Shown here one piece after another: positions 52,295 to 60,721 of a stretch of 64,000 bases of DNA. The position numbers were made by a program, and so were the translations under genes. Source of the DNA: Edaphosphingomonas laterariae (lineage in GTDB: Bacteria > Pseudomonadota > Alphaproteobacteria > Sphingomonadales > Sphingomonadaceae); assembly GCF_900188165.1 (NCBI RefSeq), contig NZ_FZOS01000012.1, positions 1 through 64,000 on the forward strand, written 5' to 3'. The first letter of the stretch is position 1. The number at the start of each line of letters is the position of its first letter. The notes under the pieces are model-generated. The model had not been told where the DNA came from. It was given only the letters and a program-made list of their open reading frames with translations, and ran no database searches.

Positions 52295-52881
52295 GCCCGG
52301 TTCACCCCGTTGGGGAATGACGGCCCCGCGCCGGCGGGCCGGCGCAACCGCTGGGACGGCAGGGCGAAGGTGCCGCCCGTCAGCAATTCCAGAAGACTGT
52401 TGCCCGAGATGATCTCGACGCCGGGTGCCGCCGCAAGCGCATCCCGGCTCGCGCCCCCGGTTCGTCCGGTATGGATGAAAAGCCCAGGCTGCCGACGCGA
52501 CGCGCACAATGCCGCGAACGCGCGAACATGCTCTGGCCGGATTGTTTCGCGGTAGCGCTTGGCCTGGATGAGAAATCGGACACCCTCGACGATGACCTCG
52601 CCATCAACCCCGCCGTCCCCGGTATAGCGGCGATTGCGAATGACAGGGTTGCCGCGCTGCTCGAACGCTTCGAGCAGCAGTTCCTCGAAAGCCAGCGGGT
52701 CCATCGCCCGGAGCCGGGCGTAGACCAGGGTCGCCGGCTGGTTGCGGTCGGGGCCGCGCATCTGATTGCACATGATGCGGGCCTGACGGCGGCGCCAGCG
52801 ATGACGGACCGGGACACGCGCGTGGCGATAGACCAGTGCCAGAAGGCAAAGGCAGGCAAGCGCTATCAGTATCGGGATCAT
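52291..52881 (-). CDS. Membrane-anchored Mrr-like (PD-(D/E)xK) nuclease
   Basis: 196 residues. An N-terminal membrane anchor (PILIALACLCLLALVYRHA) precedes an Mrr-type domain: AFEELLLEAFEQRGNPVI, then YTGDGGVDGEVIVEGVRFLI with QAKRY, where Asp and Q-x-K are the nuclease residues. An Mrr-cat fold on a membrane anchor in a transfer operon is unusual; it might process incoming DNA or guard the channel. This is inference. Downstream comes the lytic transglycosylase, upstream the relaxase. Confidence 0.8.
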   Translation of the reverse strand: MIPILIALACLCLLALVYRHARVPVRHRWRRRQARIMCNQMRGPDRNQPATLVYARLRAMDPLAFEELLLEAFEQRGNPVIRNRRYTGDGGVDGEVIVEGVRFLIQAKRYRETIRPEHVRAFAALCASRRQPGLFIHTGRTGGASRDALAAAPGVEIISGNSLLELLTGGTFALPSQRLRRPAGAGPSFPNGVNRA

Positions 52882-52889
52882 GGTCGCTC

Positions 52890-55865
52890 CTATCGGTCGT
52901 GCCCGCCCGCATGATCGCCATGATCGGGCACGGGCTGTGGCTGGTGGACGGGTTCGGCGGGGCCATCGCGGTCCGAGCGCTGGCTTTCCGCATCGCGGTC
53001 ACGAATGATGGTCGAGCGCAGGAAGCTCTCGATCGATCTCATGCCCTCGAGGGCGCGGCCGGCGAGGAATTCACCGACATTGCGGGGCTCGCGATCCTTC
53101 GGCTCGTTGCGCTCGCGGTCGCGGTCGCGGTCCGCACCGCGCTTCTCGCGATCGCGCGCATTGTCCTTGCGGGACTTGTCGAGCCGGTCCTTGTGGCGCT
53201 CGCCGCGGGCACGATGGCTGTCGCGATGCAGCCGGCCGAGACCTTCGATCGTGGACGACTTCTCGCCCGAATGGGATTTGAGCTTCTCGGCGAGCCGTGA
53301 GACGTTTTCGGTCCAGAGCTTCACGGAGTACCGCGCACGCGTGATCGCGGTGTAGAAATTCTGCCCGTTGACCAGCCCGGATTCCACCGGCGCGAGAAGA
53401 TAGACGTTGGGATAGGTCTTGGACTGCGCCGAATAGACGGTCTCGGCATAGCCGTGATCCCAGGTCTTCTGCGTGCCGAGATCGATATCCTGAACACGCT
53501 CGCCCCGATCCCAGCGTATCGTCGCCTGCGACCCCACAAGGGCGATCACCGTGCCCCGCTCGGCGTTCTTGAGGCCAAGGTCCTTGTTGACCAGACGCCA
53601 CTGGATGCGGTCGCCCTCGGCCAGGTCGCGATGCTCCGCGTTGAAGACATTGACCTGTCCCGCCTTGCCGAGCCGAGGGTTCCAGGCGATCGTGCGGCCA
53701 TTCTGGTCGACGAGGCGGACGACCTGCCGTCCCTTGCTGTCGCGGCCGGTGCCGGCGACGCGATATTCCGTGTCCCGCGCGATACCGAGGCCGGCATTGT
53801 CCCGGCTGAACATCACGACCTGTCCGCCGGAGTAGAAGCGGGCGAACTGCTTTTCCTGGTCGGTCATTCCGGCCGGCGTGAGCACCTGGAGCCGCGCGTC
53901 CTCGGCGGCGACCGCTCCCTCCGAGCGCAGCACCTCGCGGATCTGGCTGTTGACGACCAGCCTCGTCGCGTTGTCGAGAACAAGGATATTGGTCTTATCG
54001 TGCTCGGAGGGTTTGAGTTCGGTCCAGGTGCCGACCAGATTCTTGGCAAGCTCCTCGCCGGTCATGCCGCCGGTCACCCGCTCGAGTGCGGCGATCGAGC
54101 CGGTGTAGTTCCCCGCTCGCGCAAGCCTGGTCGCGGCCTTGATCGCGTCGGTATCCTGACGCAGCGACTCCGTCAGATGACTGGTCGGCATTCCGAGCTT
54201 CTGAAGAAGCCAGAACGGCTTTCCCTGTTCGATCGCTCCGGTCTGCTCGACGTCACCGATCAGGATCAGCCGGGCGCCGGTCCGGCGGCTGATATCCAGC
54301 AGCCGCATAGCCTGCCGATTGCCGAGCTGGCCGGCCTCGTCGAGTACGAGAATATGCCGGTCGGTGATGCCATGACCGCCCGATGCGAGCAGGGACGCGA
54401 CGGTCCGGGACTCGATGTTCGCGGTCTCGCCAAGCCCGGCAGCAGCCGATGACGTCGGCGCCAGGGCAAGGATCGGTTTGAACTCGGGATGGACCGCCTT
54501 CACCATCGCGCCGACGAGCGTCGACTTGCCCGCGCCGCCGACCCCCTGGATCGCGACGAGGCGATCCGTGCCCGTGGCAATGGCCAGCAGCGCCTTCGTC
54601 TGGTCCTGGGTCAGCCCGCCCGCCCGCGCTTCTTCGTTAAGCCGCTCCGGCGACGCCGGTGACAAGGCATCTCCCATCGCGAGCGAGAGATGTTCGGACA
54701 ACGCCAGTTCGAGCCGTGCCGAGCGCAGGCTCGTACGCCCCCGTATCAGCAGCCTGTCGCCGGTCTGTCTGTTCGTGCGGAGTATCTTGCCGGCCGCCTC
54801 CTGTTTGGCGACAAGGGGGCGAACCTCATCCAGTCGGACCTCGCCGACATGCGACGCGAGCGCGGTGCGATAGATCCGCCCGATGTTGTTGACGGCCTCG
54901 TGGGTCTCCGACTGGCGGATGCCGAACAGCGTCGCGCGCATCGCCAGACGGGGATCGGGCTCGGCCAGCTTGCCCTCCTTGCCGGCGGCCTGCTCTGCGA
55001 CCTTGTCGATCTCCGCTCGATGCGGTTTGGCGCGCTCGGCCCAGCGCGCATGGAGGTCATCGAGGCCGATCGACACCTTCGCGCGCCGGGTCGCGTAATA
55101 GGATTTGTTACGCTGCGCCTGACCTTCATGACCATGTTCCTTCGCGTGCGCCTCGATCTGTTCGGCGCGCTGCGAGAAGGATCGGGTGAGCGCTTCGGGA
55201 ACGCCCCTGATCTCGAACAGACCCCGGCGGGGATCGAAGTCGATATCGAAGCCGATCTCGCGCAGGTCGCGGGCAAGCTCATTGCGATAAACCTGACCAG
55301 CGACCATCTGCTCGGTGAACATGGCGCGCGTCTCCAGGCTCGCCATGGCGCGATCCGGACCGTGATTGGTCATGTTCATCACGACGACATGGGTGTGCAG
55401 ATGGGGATCGAGTTCGCGGCTGCTGTGCTCGGTGAAGCGGGCGAACAGGAGTCTGCCGGTCGTCTCGTGGACGACTTCCTTGTTCACCCGCCGGCGCAGC
55501 TCGGCATGTTCTTCGAGATAGCCGAGGGCGACGCCGACTGCGCGTTCGTGCGCGGCGATGATCCGTTCGTCGCCATGTACCAGCGCCATGATCGATACCG
55601 ATTTCGGAGCATTGACCGCGAAGTCCCAGCCCGGATGATGCTGGATTCCTTCCTTGCGGCGCCGGCCGAGTTGCTGGTCGCCGATCTTCCCGGCCAGAAG
55701 CGCCTCGAACCGGGCGGGATCGACCTTGCCTTCAAGTCCGAGATCGGCCGCGACCTTGCCGCCCCATTCGCTGTGTTCGTCGCCGCCCTTCGTATAATAG
55801 TCGCCGACCGTATAGTAGCGGCCGATGTTGGCGGGCGTGCCCTTGAGGCGCCGGGGATGGATCAT
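52890..55865 (-). CDS. traI: TraI, MobF relaxase-helicase
   Basis: 991 residues, like TrwC (966) rather than the double-helicase F TraI (1756). Catalytic tyrosines are Tyr17, Tyr18 and Tyr23, Tyr24 in NIGRYYTVGDYYTKGG. The HUH metal triad is HLHTHVVVMNM near 157. The SF1B helicase part has GVGGAGKSTLVG near 440 and ILVLDEAGQLGN near 508. A Arg/Lys/Asp-rich tail (RDRDRERNEP) follows. It nicks oriT and unwinds the transferred strand. The start overlaps the TraD stop by four bases. Confidence 0.95.
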   Translation of the reverse strand: MIHPRRLKGTPANIGRYYTVGDYYTKGGDEHSEWGGKVAADLGLEGKVDPARFEALLAGKIGDQQLGRRRKEGIQHHPGWDFAVNAPKSVSIMALVHGDERIIAAHERAVGVALGYLEEHAELRRRVNKEVVHETTGRLLFARFTEHSSRELDPHLHTHVVVMNMTNHGPDRAMASLETRAMFTEQMVAGQVYRNELARDLREIGFDIDFDPRRGLFEIRGVPEALTRSFSQRAEQIEAHAKEHGHEGQAQRNKSYYATRRAKVSIGLDDLHARWAERAKPHRAEIDKVAEQAAGKEGKLAEPDPRLAMRATLFGIRQSETHEAVNNIGRIYRTALASHVGEVRLDEVRPLVAKQEAAGKILRTNRQTGDRLLIRGRTSLRSARLELALSEHLSLAMGDALSPASPERLNEEARAGGLTQDQTKALLAIATGTDRLVAIQGVGGAGKSTLVGAMVKAVHPEFKPILALAPTSSAAAGLGETANIESRTVASLLASGGHGITDRHILVLDEAGQLGNRQAMRLLDISRRTGARLILIGDVEQTGAIEQGKPFWLLQKLGMPTSHLTESLRQDTDAIKAATRLARAGNYTGSIAALERVTGGMTGEELAKNLVGTWTELKPSEHDKTNILVLDNATRLVVNSQIREVLRSEGAVAAEDARLQVLTPAGMTDQEKQFARFYSGGQVVMFSRDNAGLGIARDTEYRVAGTGRDSKGRQVVRLVDQNGRTIAWNPRLGKAGQVNVFNAEHRDLAEGDRIQWRLVNKDLGLKNAERGTVIALVGSQATIRWDRGERVQDIDLGTQKTWDHGYAETVYSAQSKTYPNVYLLAPVESGLVNGQNFYTAITRARYSVKLWTENVSRLAEKLKSHSGEKSSTIEGLGRLHRDSHRARGERHKDRLDKSRKDNARDREKRGADRDRDRERNEPKDREPRNVGEFLAGRALEGMRSIESFLRSTIIRDRDAESQRSDRDGPAEPVHQPQPVPDHGDHAGGHDR

Positions 55866-57943
55866 GCCGGTTTCGCCGGATCACGCGGACCGCTGCTGCG
55901 GGCATGGGCATCGAGCGGTACGTTCATTCGGCCGCGCGCCGCACCCAGGAAGGTGACCGGCCCGGCCTCGTCCGGAGACGTTGTCGGCGTCGCCGGATCG
56001 GTTGCGGCGTTGTTCTCCTCCTGCTCGAACGGATCGGGTTCGACGATCGGTTCGGGCGGTGGCGGCGGGGGCGGCGCATTGCCGGGGTCGAACAGGTCGG
56101 GCTGGTTCGCGGGCCGCGGAGTCGAAGGTCCCGGACGCGATGCTGCCTCCCGCTGTGCCGCCGCGCGGGCGCGGGACGCCGCCCGTACATGGGTGATGAT
56201 CTGCTGCCCGACCGGCAACCGTTTGGGCGGCGTCGTGCGCTCGACGAAGGGCGGGCACAAGGTGGGTATCTCGTTGAAGGTGTCGGCGAAGCGGAGGACC
56301 GGCAGGTTGCGACCGAAGCGGAGATAACCGGCGAAGTTCGGCAGGTTGGTAACCTCCGTGTCCATCACCAGCGGGCGGGTCACCTGCATGCGCGACAGGT
56401 TCACGCCGTCGCGCATGTCGTTCACCCCGTAGGACATGCCCTCATTTGCCTCGACCTGCTCGACGCGGCCGAGATTCTTGGAAACGTGCTCCGCGGTGTC
56501 GGTATCGTTCGCCCGAAGCGCCACCCAGGTCGAGCAGTAGCCGGTGACCGCGGCTGCATCCTCCTGCCCATAGGTAGCCCTGAGCTGAGGATAGGACTGG
56601 AACCCGAGGATACCGCAGCCACCATATTTCCGCGCACGGGCAAGGAAGTCGCCGAGCGAAGGGAGCCGTTGGAGCGTCGGCAGCTCGTCGATCACGCAAT
56701 AAAGCCGCCGGCTGCGGTCTGGCGTGAGGCTCATGATCGCGCTGATCGCGATATCGAGCCAGACCGTGATCAGGGGGCGCAGCGAGGGGAGCTGGTCGGC
56801 CTTCACGGTGATGAACAGCCAGCTGTCGTCTTCCTCATTCTCGACCCAGTTACGGATCGAGAAACCGTCGGTGGTGTCGTCGAGATAGGAGAAGCTGCGC
56901 ATCACCGAGGCGAGTTCGGCCTGGATGCCTGCCGAGGTTCTTTCGCCTTCCGAGGAGATGAACGCGGCCGCGTCCGTTCCCTTCACGAACGCGGCCAGGT
57001 CGCTGACGGAGGAGCGCAGCACGCGCTCGAGCAGGACCGAGATCAGGGTATGCTGTTGCCGGGCCAGCTTGCGCAGGACTGCGACCAATGTGCCGCGCGC
57101 GGACTTCGACCAGAAGGGATCGCCGTGCTTATCGGGAATAGTCGATTCCGCGATCTGGTCGTAATGATAGTCGCGGGGCACATCGACCCAGGGCGACCAG
57201 ATGTCGGTGCGCTCATCGAGGGGATTGAGCAGCACGTCATGGCCATGCCGGTAGAACTTCTCGACGAAGGATCCGGCGGTGTCATAGACGATCGCCCGCT
57301 TACCCTTCTTGCGGATACCTTCGAGCATTGTCGTGATGAGATTGGTCTTGCCCGTTCCGGGAGCGCCGCAGATCAGGATATGCTCCGGCTCGAAGGCATC
57401 GGGCACGGTCACGCCCCCGATCGAGAAGCTGCCTTTGCGCTGCCGCCAGAGTGCGCGCCGGAGCTGGGACGCGGTGCCGAAACGGGCACCCCGGATATAT
57501 TCGTTCGACCCCAGCCCGCGCCCCGTCCGGGTGAAATAAAACCAGGCCCAGATGAGCGCGATGAGGGCAACGCCCCCTGCGATCGCCGCGCCGTGGATGA
57601 GATCCGTCTCCAGCTTCTGGAGCGCCTGCTTCGCGATGCCGGACACAAGCAGATGATCGGCCGAGGTCCAGTATTCCTTCCCTTCCGGAGTGCGGAAGAG
57701 GACGGGATCGTTGGTCCCCGGCGCGGCATCGACCTTGAACGTCGCCTCCACCAATTTGACGAGGACGAAGCGGTGGTATTCGGTCGATTTCTCGAACGCA
57801 TACCAGGCGGTCCCCATCACCCAGATCACGAAGCCCGCGATCATGGTCTGGATGAACACCTGGGTGGTCATGCGGACGTTGTGGACGGTCGCCTGACCGC
57901 CGCGCGTCCAGGAGCCGAGGGTGTCGTTGCGGAAGATGCTCAT
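55862..57943 (-). CDS. traD: TraD, type IV coupling protein
   Basis: 693 residues. Two membrane helices lie in the N-terminal part (IQTMIAGFVIWVMGTAWYAF and AGGVALIALIWAWFYFTRTG). Walker A ICGAPGTGKTNLITTM is near 190-205 and Walker B LYCVIDELPTLQ near 415, followed by GGCGILGFQSYPQLRATYG. A Pro-rich, Glu-rich tail ends the protein. It links the relaxosome to the T4SS and drives DNA pumping. The overlap with the RHH gene is four bases, so TraY-like, TraD and TraI form one operon. Confidence 0.95.
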   Translation of the reverse strand: MSIFRNDTLGSWTRGGQATVHNVRMTTQVFIQTMIAGFVIWVMGTAWYAFEKSTEYHRFVLVKLVEATFKVDAAPGTNDPVLFRTPEGKEYWTSADHLLVSGIAKQALQKLETDLIHGAAIAGGVALIALIWAWFYFTRTGRGLGSNEYIRGARFGTASQLRRALWRQRKGSFSIGGVTVPDAFEPEHILICGAPGTGKTNLITTMLEGIRKKGKRAIVYDTAGSFVEKFYRHGHDVLLNPLDERTDIWSPWVDVPRDYHYDQIAESTIPDKHGDPFWSKSARGTLVAVLRKLARQQHTLISVLLERVLRSSVSDLAAFVKGTDAAAFISSEGERTSAGIQAELASVMRSFSYLDDTTDGFSIRNWVENEEDDSWLFITVKADQLPSLRPLITVWLDIAISAIMSLTPDRSRRLYCVIDELPTLQRLPSLGDFLARARKYGGCGILGFQSYPQLRATYGQEDAAAVTGYCSTWVALRANDTDTAEHVSKNLGRVEQVEANEGMSYGVNDMRDGVNLSRMQVTRPLVMDTEVTNLPNFAGYLRFGRNLPVLRFADTFNEIPTLCPPFVERTTPPKRLPVGQQIITHVRAASRARAAAQREAASRPGPSTPRPANQPDLFDPGNAPPPPPPPEPIVEPDPFEQEENNAATDPATPTTSPDEAGPVTFLGAARGRMNVPLDAHARSSGPRDPAKPA

Positions 57944-58239
57944 TGCCGTTCTTCCGGCGCGAGCAGCCCCCGATCCGCGAGCATCTGGCGCGCGTCCGCC
58001 ATCCCCTGTTCGAGCAGTTCCGGCGAGCGTTTGCGGACCGACGCCGCGACGATCGCCAGCGTCTGGATGACACCGGAAAGGATTTCGTCCTGGGTGGAAT
58101 AGACGTAGCCGCTACGCGGATCGGCGGCTTGTTCGAGCGACGGACGGACCAGCTCGGTGACGGTGATGCCGACGCTGCGCGCGCGCCGTGAAAGCCGCGC
58201 GTGGAGGTCGTCGTCGATGCGTAGGCTGAGGCTTGCCAT
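57940..58239 (-). CDS. Ribbon-helix-helix relaxosome-type protein (TraY-like)
   Basis: 99 residues. SLSLRIDDDLHARLSRRARS and VGITVTELVRPSLEQAADP form the N-terminal RHH DNA-binding fold; the rest is helical (EILSGVIQTLAIVAASVRKR). It lies between the candidate oriT and TraD, as accessory relaxosome proteins (TraY, TraM) often do. It probably binds the adjacent repeats. Function by context only. Confidence 0.8.
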   Translation of the reverse strand: MASLSLRIDDDLHARLSRRARSVGITVTELVRPSLEQAADPRSGYVYSTQDEILSGVIQTLAIVAASVRKRSPELLEQGMADARQMLADRGLLAPEERQ

Positions 58240-58678
58240 GAAAGCTCCGGAACTGGAGCTTCGGCAGGTCGGTCATGAAGCGCCGCTACATTAGCGCAGC
58301 CACCGGAAAATCACAAGAAAATCGAGGCGCAGTACATGTAATACGGGGAATCGGCTTGGATTTCAGCGCCTTATTTCCCGCCCGATCTGAGGCGCCACAC
58401 ATGCAATGCAGTAACGCGCGTCGCTGCATTACAGGTATTGCAAGATAACCCGTTGCAAATATAGGAAAATATGCTCGCAGCACCCGTGCGTAGGGTGCAT
58501 TGCAAACGCCTGTGGGCGTGCGTCCCTGCCCCGCAGCGACTCCGGCGCTGTGCCGTCCGCTTTTCGTCGCCGGTGGTGTCCCTGCGCGCGGGGTGCCGTG
58601 GGGCGATTGCGGCGTGGGCCGTGCCATGCGACAAGGGGAGAGGCGGACGGATCAGCGATAGTGCAAGGAAAGCTGGTC
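58240..58678. other. Repeat-rich intergenic region, candidate oriT
   Basis: 439 bp with no gene, AT-richer than its flanks, next to a relaxosome-type operon. It contains the inverted repeat AATGCAG (58405-58411) and CTGCATT (58424-58430) around a 12-base spacer, and three TTGCAA motifs at 58438-58443, 58453-58458 and 58500-58505. This matches what an oriT with RHH binding sites would look like; no nic site can be placed by eye. Confidence 0.5.
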
Positions 58679-58915
58679 ATGCCCAAAATGTCCGATCGTG
58701 AGAAGCTGGCCGATCTGGCCGCGAAAAGCCGGAAGATCGCGGAAGAGATGGAGACGACGCGCCAAAGGATGCGCGAGCGTTACAGTGCGATTGTCGCCGC
58801 GTTGCCGGTCGAAGCCTATTCCGAACGCGAGTTTCGCGAGGCCATCGGGCTGCTGGTCAAGCTCGATGCGGCCGCCGCGATTGCCGCGCTCAAGGCTGCC
58901 GCGCCGCGCTCTTGA
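58679..58915 (+). CDS. Small helical protein next to the candidate oriT
   Basis: 78 residues from MPKMSDREKL, with AAGGAAAGC upstream; the longer frame is unsupported. It is almost entirely helical and charged (LAAKSRKIAEEMETTRQRMR), probably a coiled coil, ending KAAAPRS. It is divergent from the RHH gene across the candidate oriT and may be an accessory mobilisation protein; no family is known. Confidence 0.6.
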   Translation: MPKMSDREKLADLAAKSRKIAEEMETTRQRMRERYSAIVAALPVEAYSEREFREAIGLLVKLDAAAAIAALKAAAPRS

Positions 58916-59034
58916 TCGGGGGCGCTGCCGGTGTCGCCTGCGCCCCTGTTTCGGGGAAGCATCCGGTTCCGCGCCTGCCCGGTCCGGGGACGCACTCACC
59001 GCCGCGCCGCCAGGCGCGGCGGTGGCCGCAAGCA

Positions 59035-59073
59035 CAAAAAAGGCCGATGCGGCGCGCGGGCTGCATCGGCCTT
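59035..59073 (-). terminator. Rho-independent terminator
   Basis: Read on the minus strand: AAGGCCGATGC, a loop, GCATCGGCCTTTTTT. The stem halves are 59041-59050 and 59063-59072, followed by a run of six T (59036-59041 on the + strand as A). It ends the leftward transcript of the DUF2493 gene. A separate GC-only hairpin at 58998-59023 lacks a T tract. Confidence 0.8.
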
Positions 59074-59131
59074 GTCGATGGCGGACAGATGGGAAAGGGG
59101 CGGCGCTGGTCGTGCCAGCGCCGCGCCCCCG

Positions 59132-60151
59132 TTATCGGCCGATACGGCGCGCCCGCTTCGGCGCTCCGGTATCCGCGGCTTGGTCGGCCCGCATGAAAAT
59201 ATGCGTTGGGACGCGCCGTCCGTTCTCCGGGTTGAACAATTCGTAGAGATTGGCTTGGATGCCCGAACCTTCGCAAAGGATGGCTTCGACCGGCATAAGG
59301 TTATTGACTTGCCGGTTACGGTCGAACGCCCGCTTCATTGCCTTGCCGCGCCCGTAGAGGGTGAAGGCGATGCAGGGGACGCATTCCTTTGCCGCCCATG
59401 ATGCCGCGATGGCGTCAACGCCTTGGCTCTGGCCGGTGGTGACAAGCACCATAGCCGGAATGCGGGCCTTGATAAGCGCCAGCCTGTCCCAGATGATTTG
59501 CCAGTCGTGCCAATCGACCGGCCCGGACACGACGACGACGGGACCTTGCGGCTCGTGCCGTTCGCGGCGCTTTTCGGCACGGGCGCGCAGGAAATCGAGC
59601 GCGGAGATCTGGCTTGCGGTGGTGACGTGGCTGGCCTTGGAGCCTTTGGACGGCGACCATGCGCGGCCCGAACAGGCGCGATACATGGCGGCGGCATAGT
59701 CGCGCATGGCTTCTATGGCGGCGCGCTGCTCGGCCAGCGACTGGCATTCAAGCTGCTTGTCCTCAAGCTCCTTGTTGAACACTTCGCCCGGCTCCAGTCG
59801 CCGCGCCATGTCGCGGATTTGGTCGGCAAGGCGATCTTCCTGCCGCTCCAGCTTTCCGGCGGTGAAGTGGAACGAGTTGACGAAACCCCAAGCGATCTCC
59901 GGGGCCAGCGGGTCAAGCCGGGTATCGGTGAACAGGTCGAAAACCGCCGCGATGATGCCGCCGCATTCGGCCTGCGCCGCGATGGGTTCAGGCATGTAAT
60001 GTTCGCCCGGTTCTTCGCCATGCTCGATGATGGAAAGCGGCAAGGGGTCGCCAAAGGATGCCTCGAAAGGCTCGGTTGCGGTGATTTCCGCATAAAGTTC
60101 CGGCAGGTCGGAAAAGCTGCTAACGGTGCGGGCAGCCGTGGTCTTGCTCAT
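59132..60151 (-). CDS. DUF2493 (SLOG-type) protein
   Basis: 339 residues. The N-terminal helical part includes LADQIRDMARRLEPGEVFNK. The C-terminal domain shows VVVSGPVDWHDWQIIWDRL near 210, then VLVTTGQSQGVDAIAASWA and VPCIAFTLYGRGKAM, which are DUF2493/SLOG signatures (nucleotide or nucleotide-derivative binding). Function unknown; often found on sphingomonad plasmids. It is followed by a strong terminator and preceded by the DUF736 gene 78 bp away. Confidence 0.85.
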   Translation of the reverse strand: MSKTTAARTVSSFSDLPELYAEITATEPFEASFGDPLPLSIIEHGEEPGEHYMPEPIAAQAECGGIIAAVFDLFTDTRLDPLAPEIAWGFVNSFHFTAGKLERQEDRLADQIRDMARRLEPGEVFNKELEDKQLECQSLAEQRAAIEAMRDYAAAMYRACSGRAWSPSKGSKASHVTTASQISALDFLRARAEKRRERHEPQGPVVVVSGPVDWHDWQIIWDRLALIKARIPAMVLVTTGQSQGVDAIAASWAAKECVPCIAFTLYGRGKAMKRAFDRNRQVNNLMPVEAILCEGSGIQANLYELFNPENGRRVPTHIFMRADQAADTGAPKRARRIGR

Positions 60152-60229
60152 GGTCCTAACTCCTGTGTGGGTTCGCGGTCAGGTCCGGGGAAGCGTTGCA
60201 CCGCTCCCCCGGCCCGCCCTGATCGGGGC

Positions 60230-60721
60230 TTAGAAAGGCACCTCGTCGTCAAGGTTGCGGCCCGCTCCGACATATTCGCCGTTGCTTCCCGCCGTGCTGC
60301 CGCCCGCGAAACCGCCGCCGGTCTGGCGCTGACCGCCACCCGCGCGGCGCTGGCCGTAGCCGTTGCCGCCACCGGCGAAGGTCTGCGGCTTGCGCTCGCG
60401 TTCGCGCCGCCACTGCACGTCGAAGCCTTGCAGTTCATCACCGAAAAGCGCGATGGGCAGCGGTTCCCGGAAGCTGGGGTCGTCGATCATGCCCGAAAGG
60501 AATTGTTCGTCGCGGTCCTTCATCGGGCGCTTCCAGACGACGCCAACCTGCGCTTCGTCGCCGTCTTCGGTCGGCTCGAAGATTTCAAATTCGGGGGGAT
60601 TGGCGCTGCCGCGATCTTCGGGACGACGCAAGATAAGATAAGGAAAGCGCATCGTCCGCGTGACGATCTTTCCGATAAACAGGTCGCGTTCCTCGTCCAG
60701 CTTGAAAAATCCGATCTTCAT
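60230..60721 (-). CDS. DUF736 protein with SSB-like acidic tail
   Basis: 163 residues from MKIGFFKLDEERDLF; an AGGAGTTAGGACC-type site lies upstream and the longer frame is not supported. The DUF736 body has IGKIVTRTMRFPYLILRRPE and VVWKRPMKDRDEQFLSGMID. A Gly/Gln/Arg-rich linker (GGGNGYGQRRAGGGQRQ) leads to the end NLDDEVPF. That ending copies the acidic Asp/Pro/Phe tip of single-stranded DNA-binding protein (SSB), which recruits replication and repair partners. Confidence 0.85.
   Translation of the reverse strand: MKIGFFKLDEERDLFIGKIVTRTMRFPYLILRRPEDRGSANPPEFEIFEPTEDGDEAQVGVVWKRPMKDRDEQFLSGMIDDPSFREPLPIALFGDELQGFDVQWRRERERKPQTFAGGGNGYGQRRAGGGQRQTGGGFAGGSTAGSNGEYVGAGRNLDDEVPF

Noticed and set aside
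58998-59023. A strong hairpin ACCGCCGCGCC/GGCGCGGCGGT as a terminator of the 58679-58915 gene
   Set aside because: It has a perfect stem but no T tract on the + strand, so intrinsic termination is not supported; it is only noted as a hairpin.
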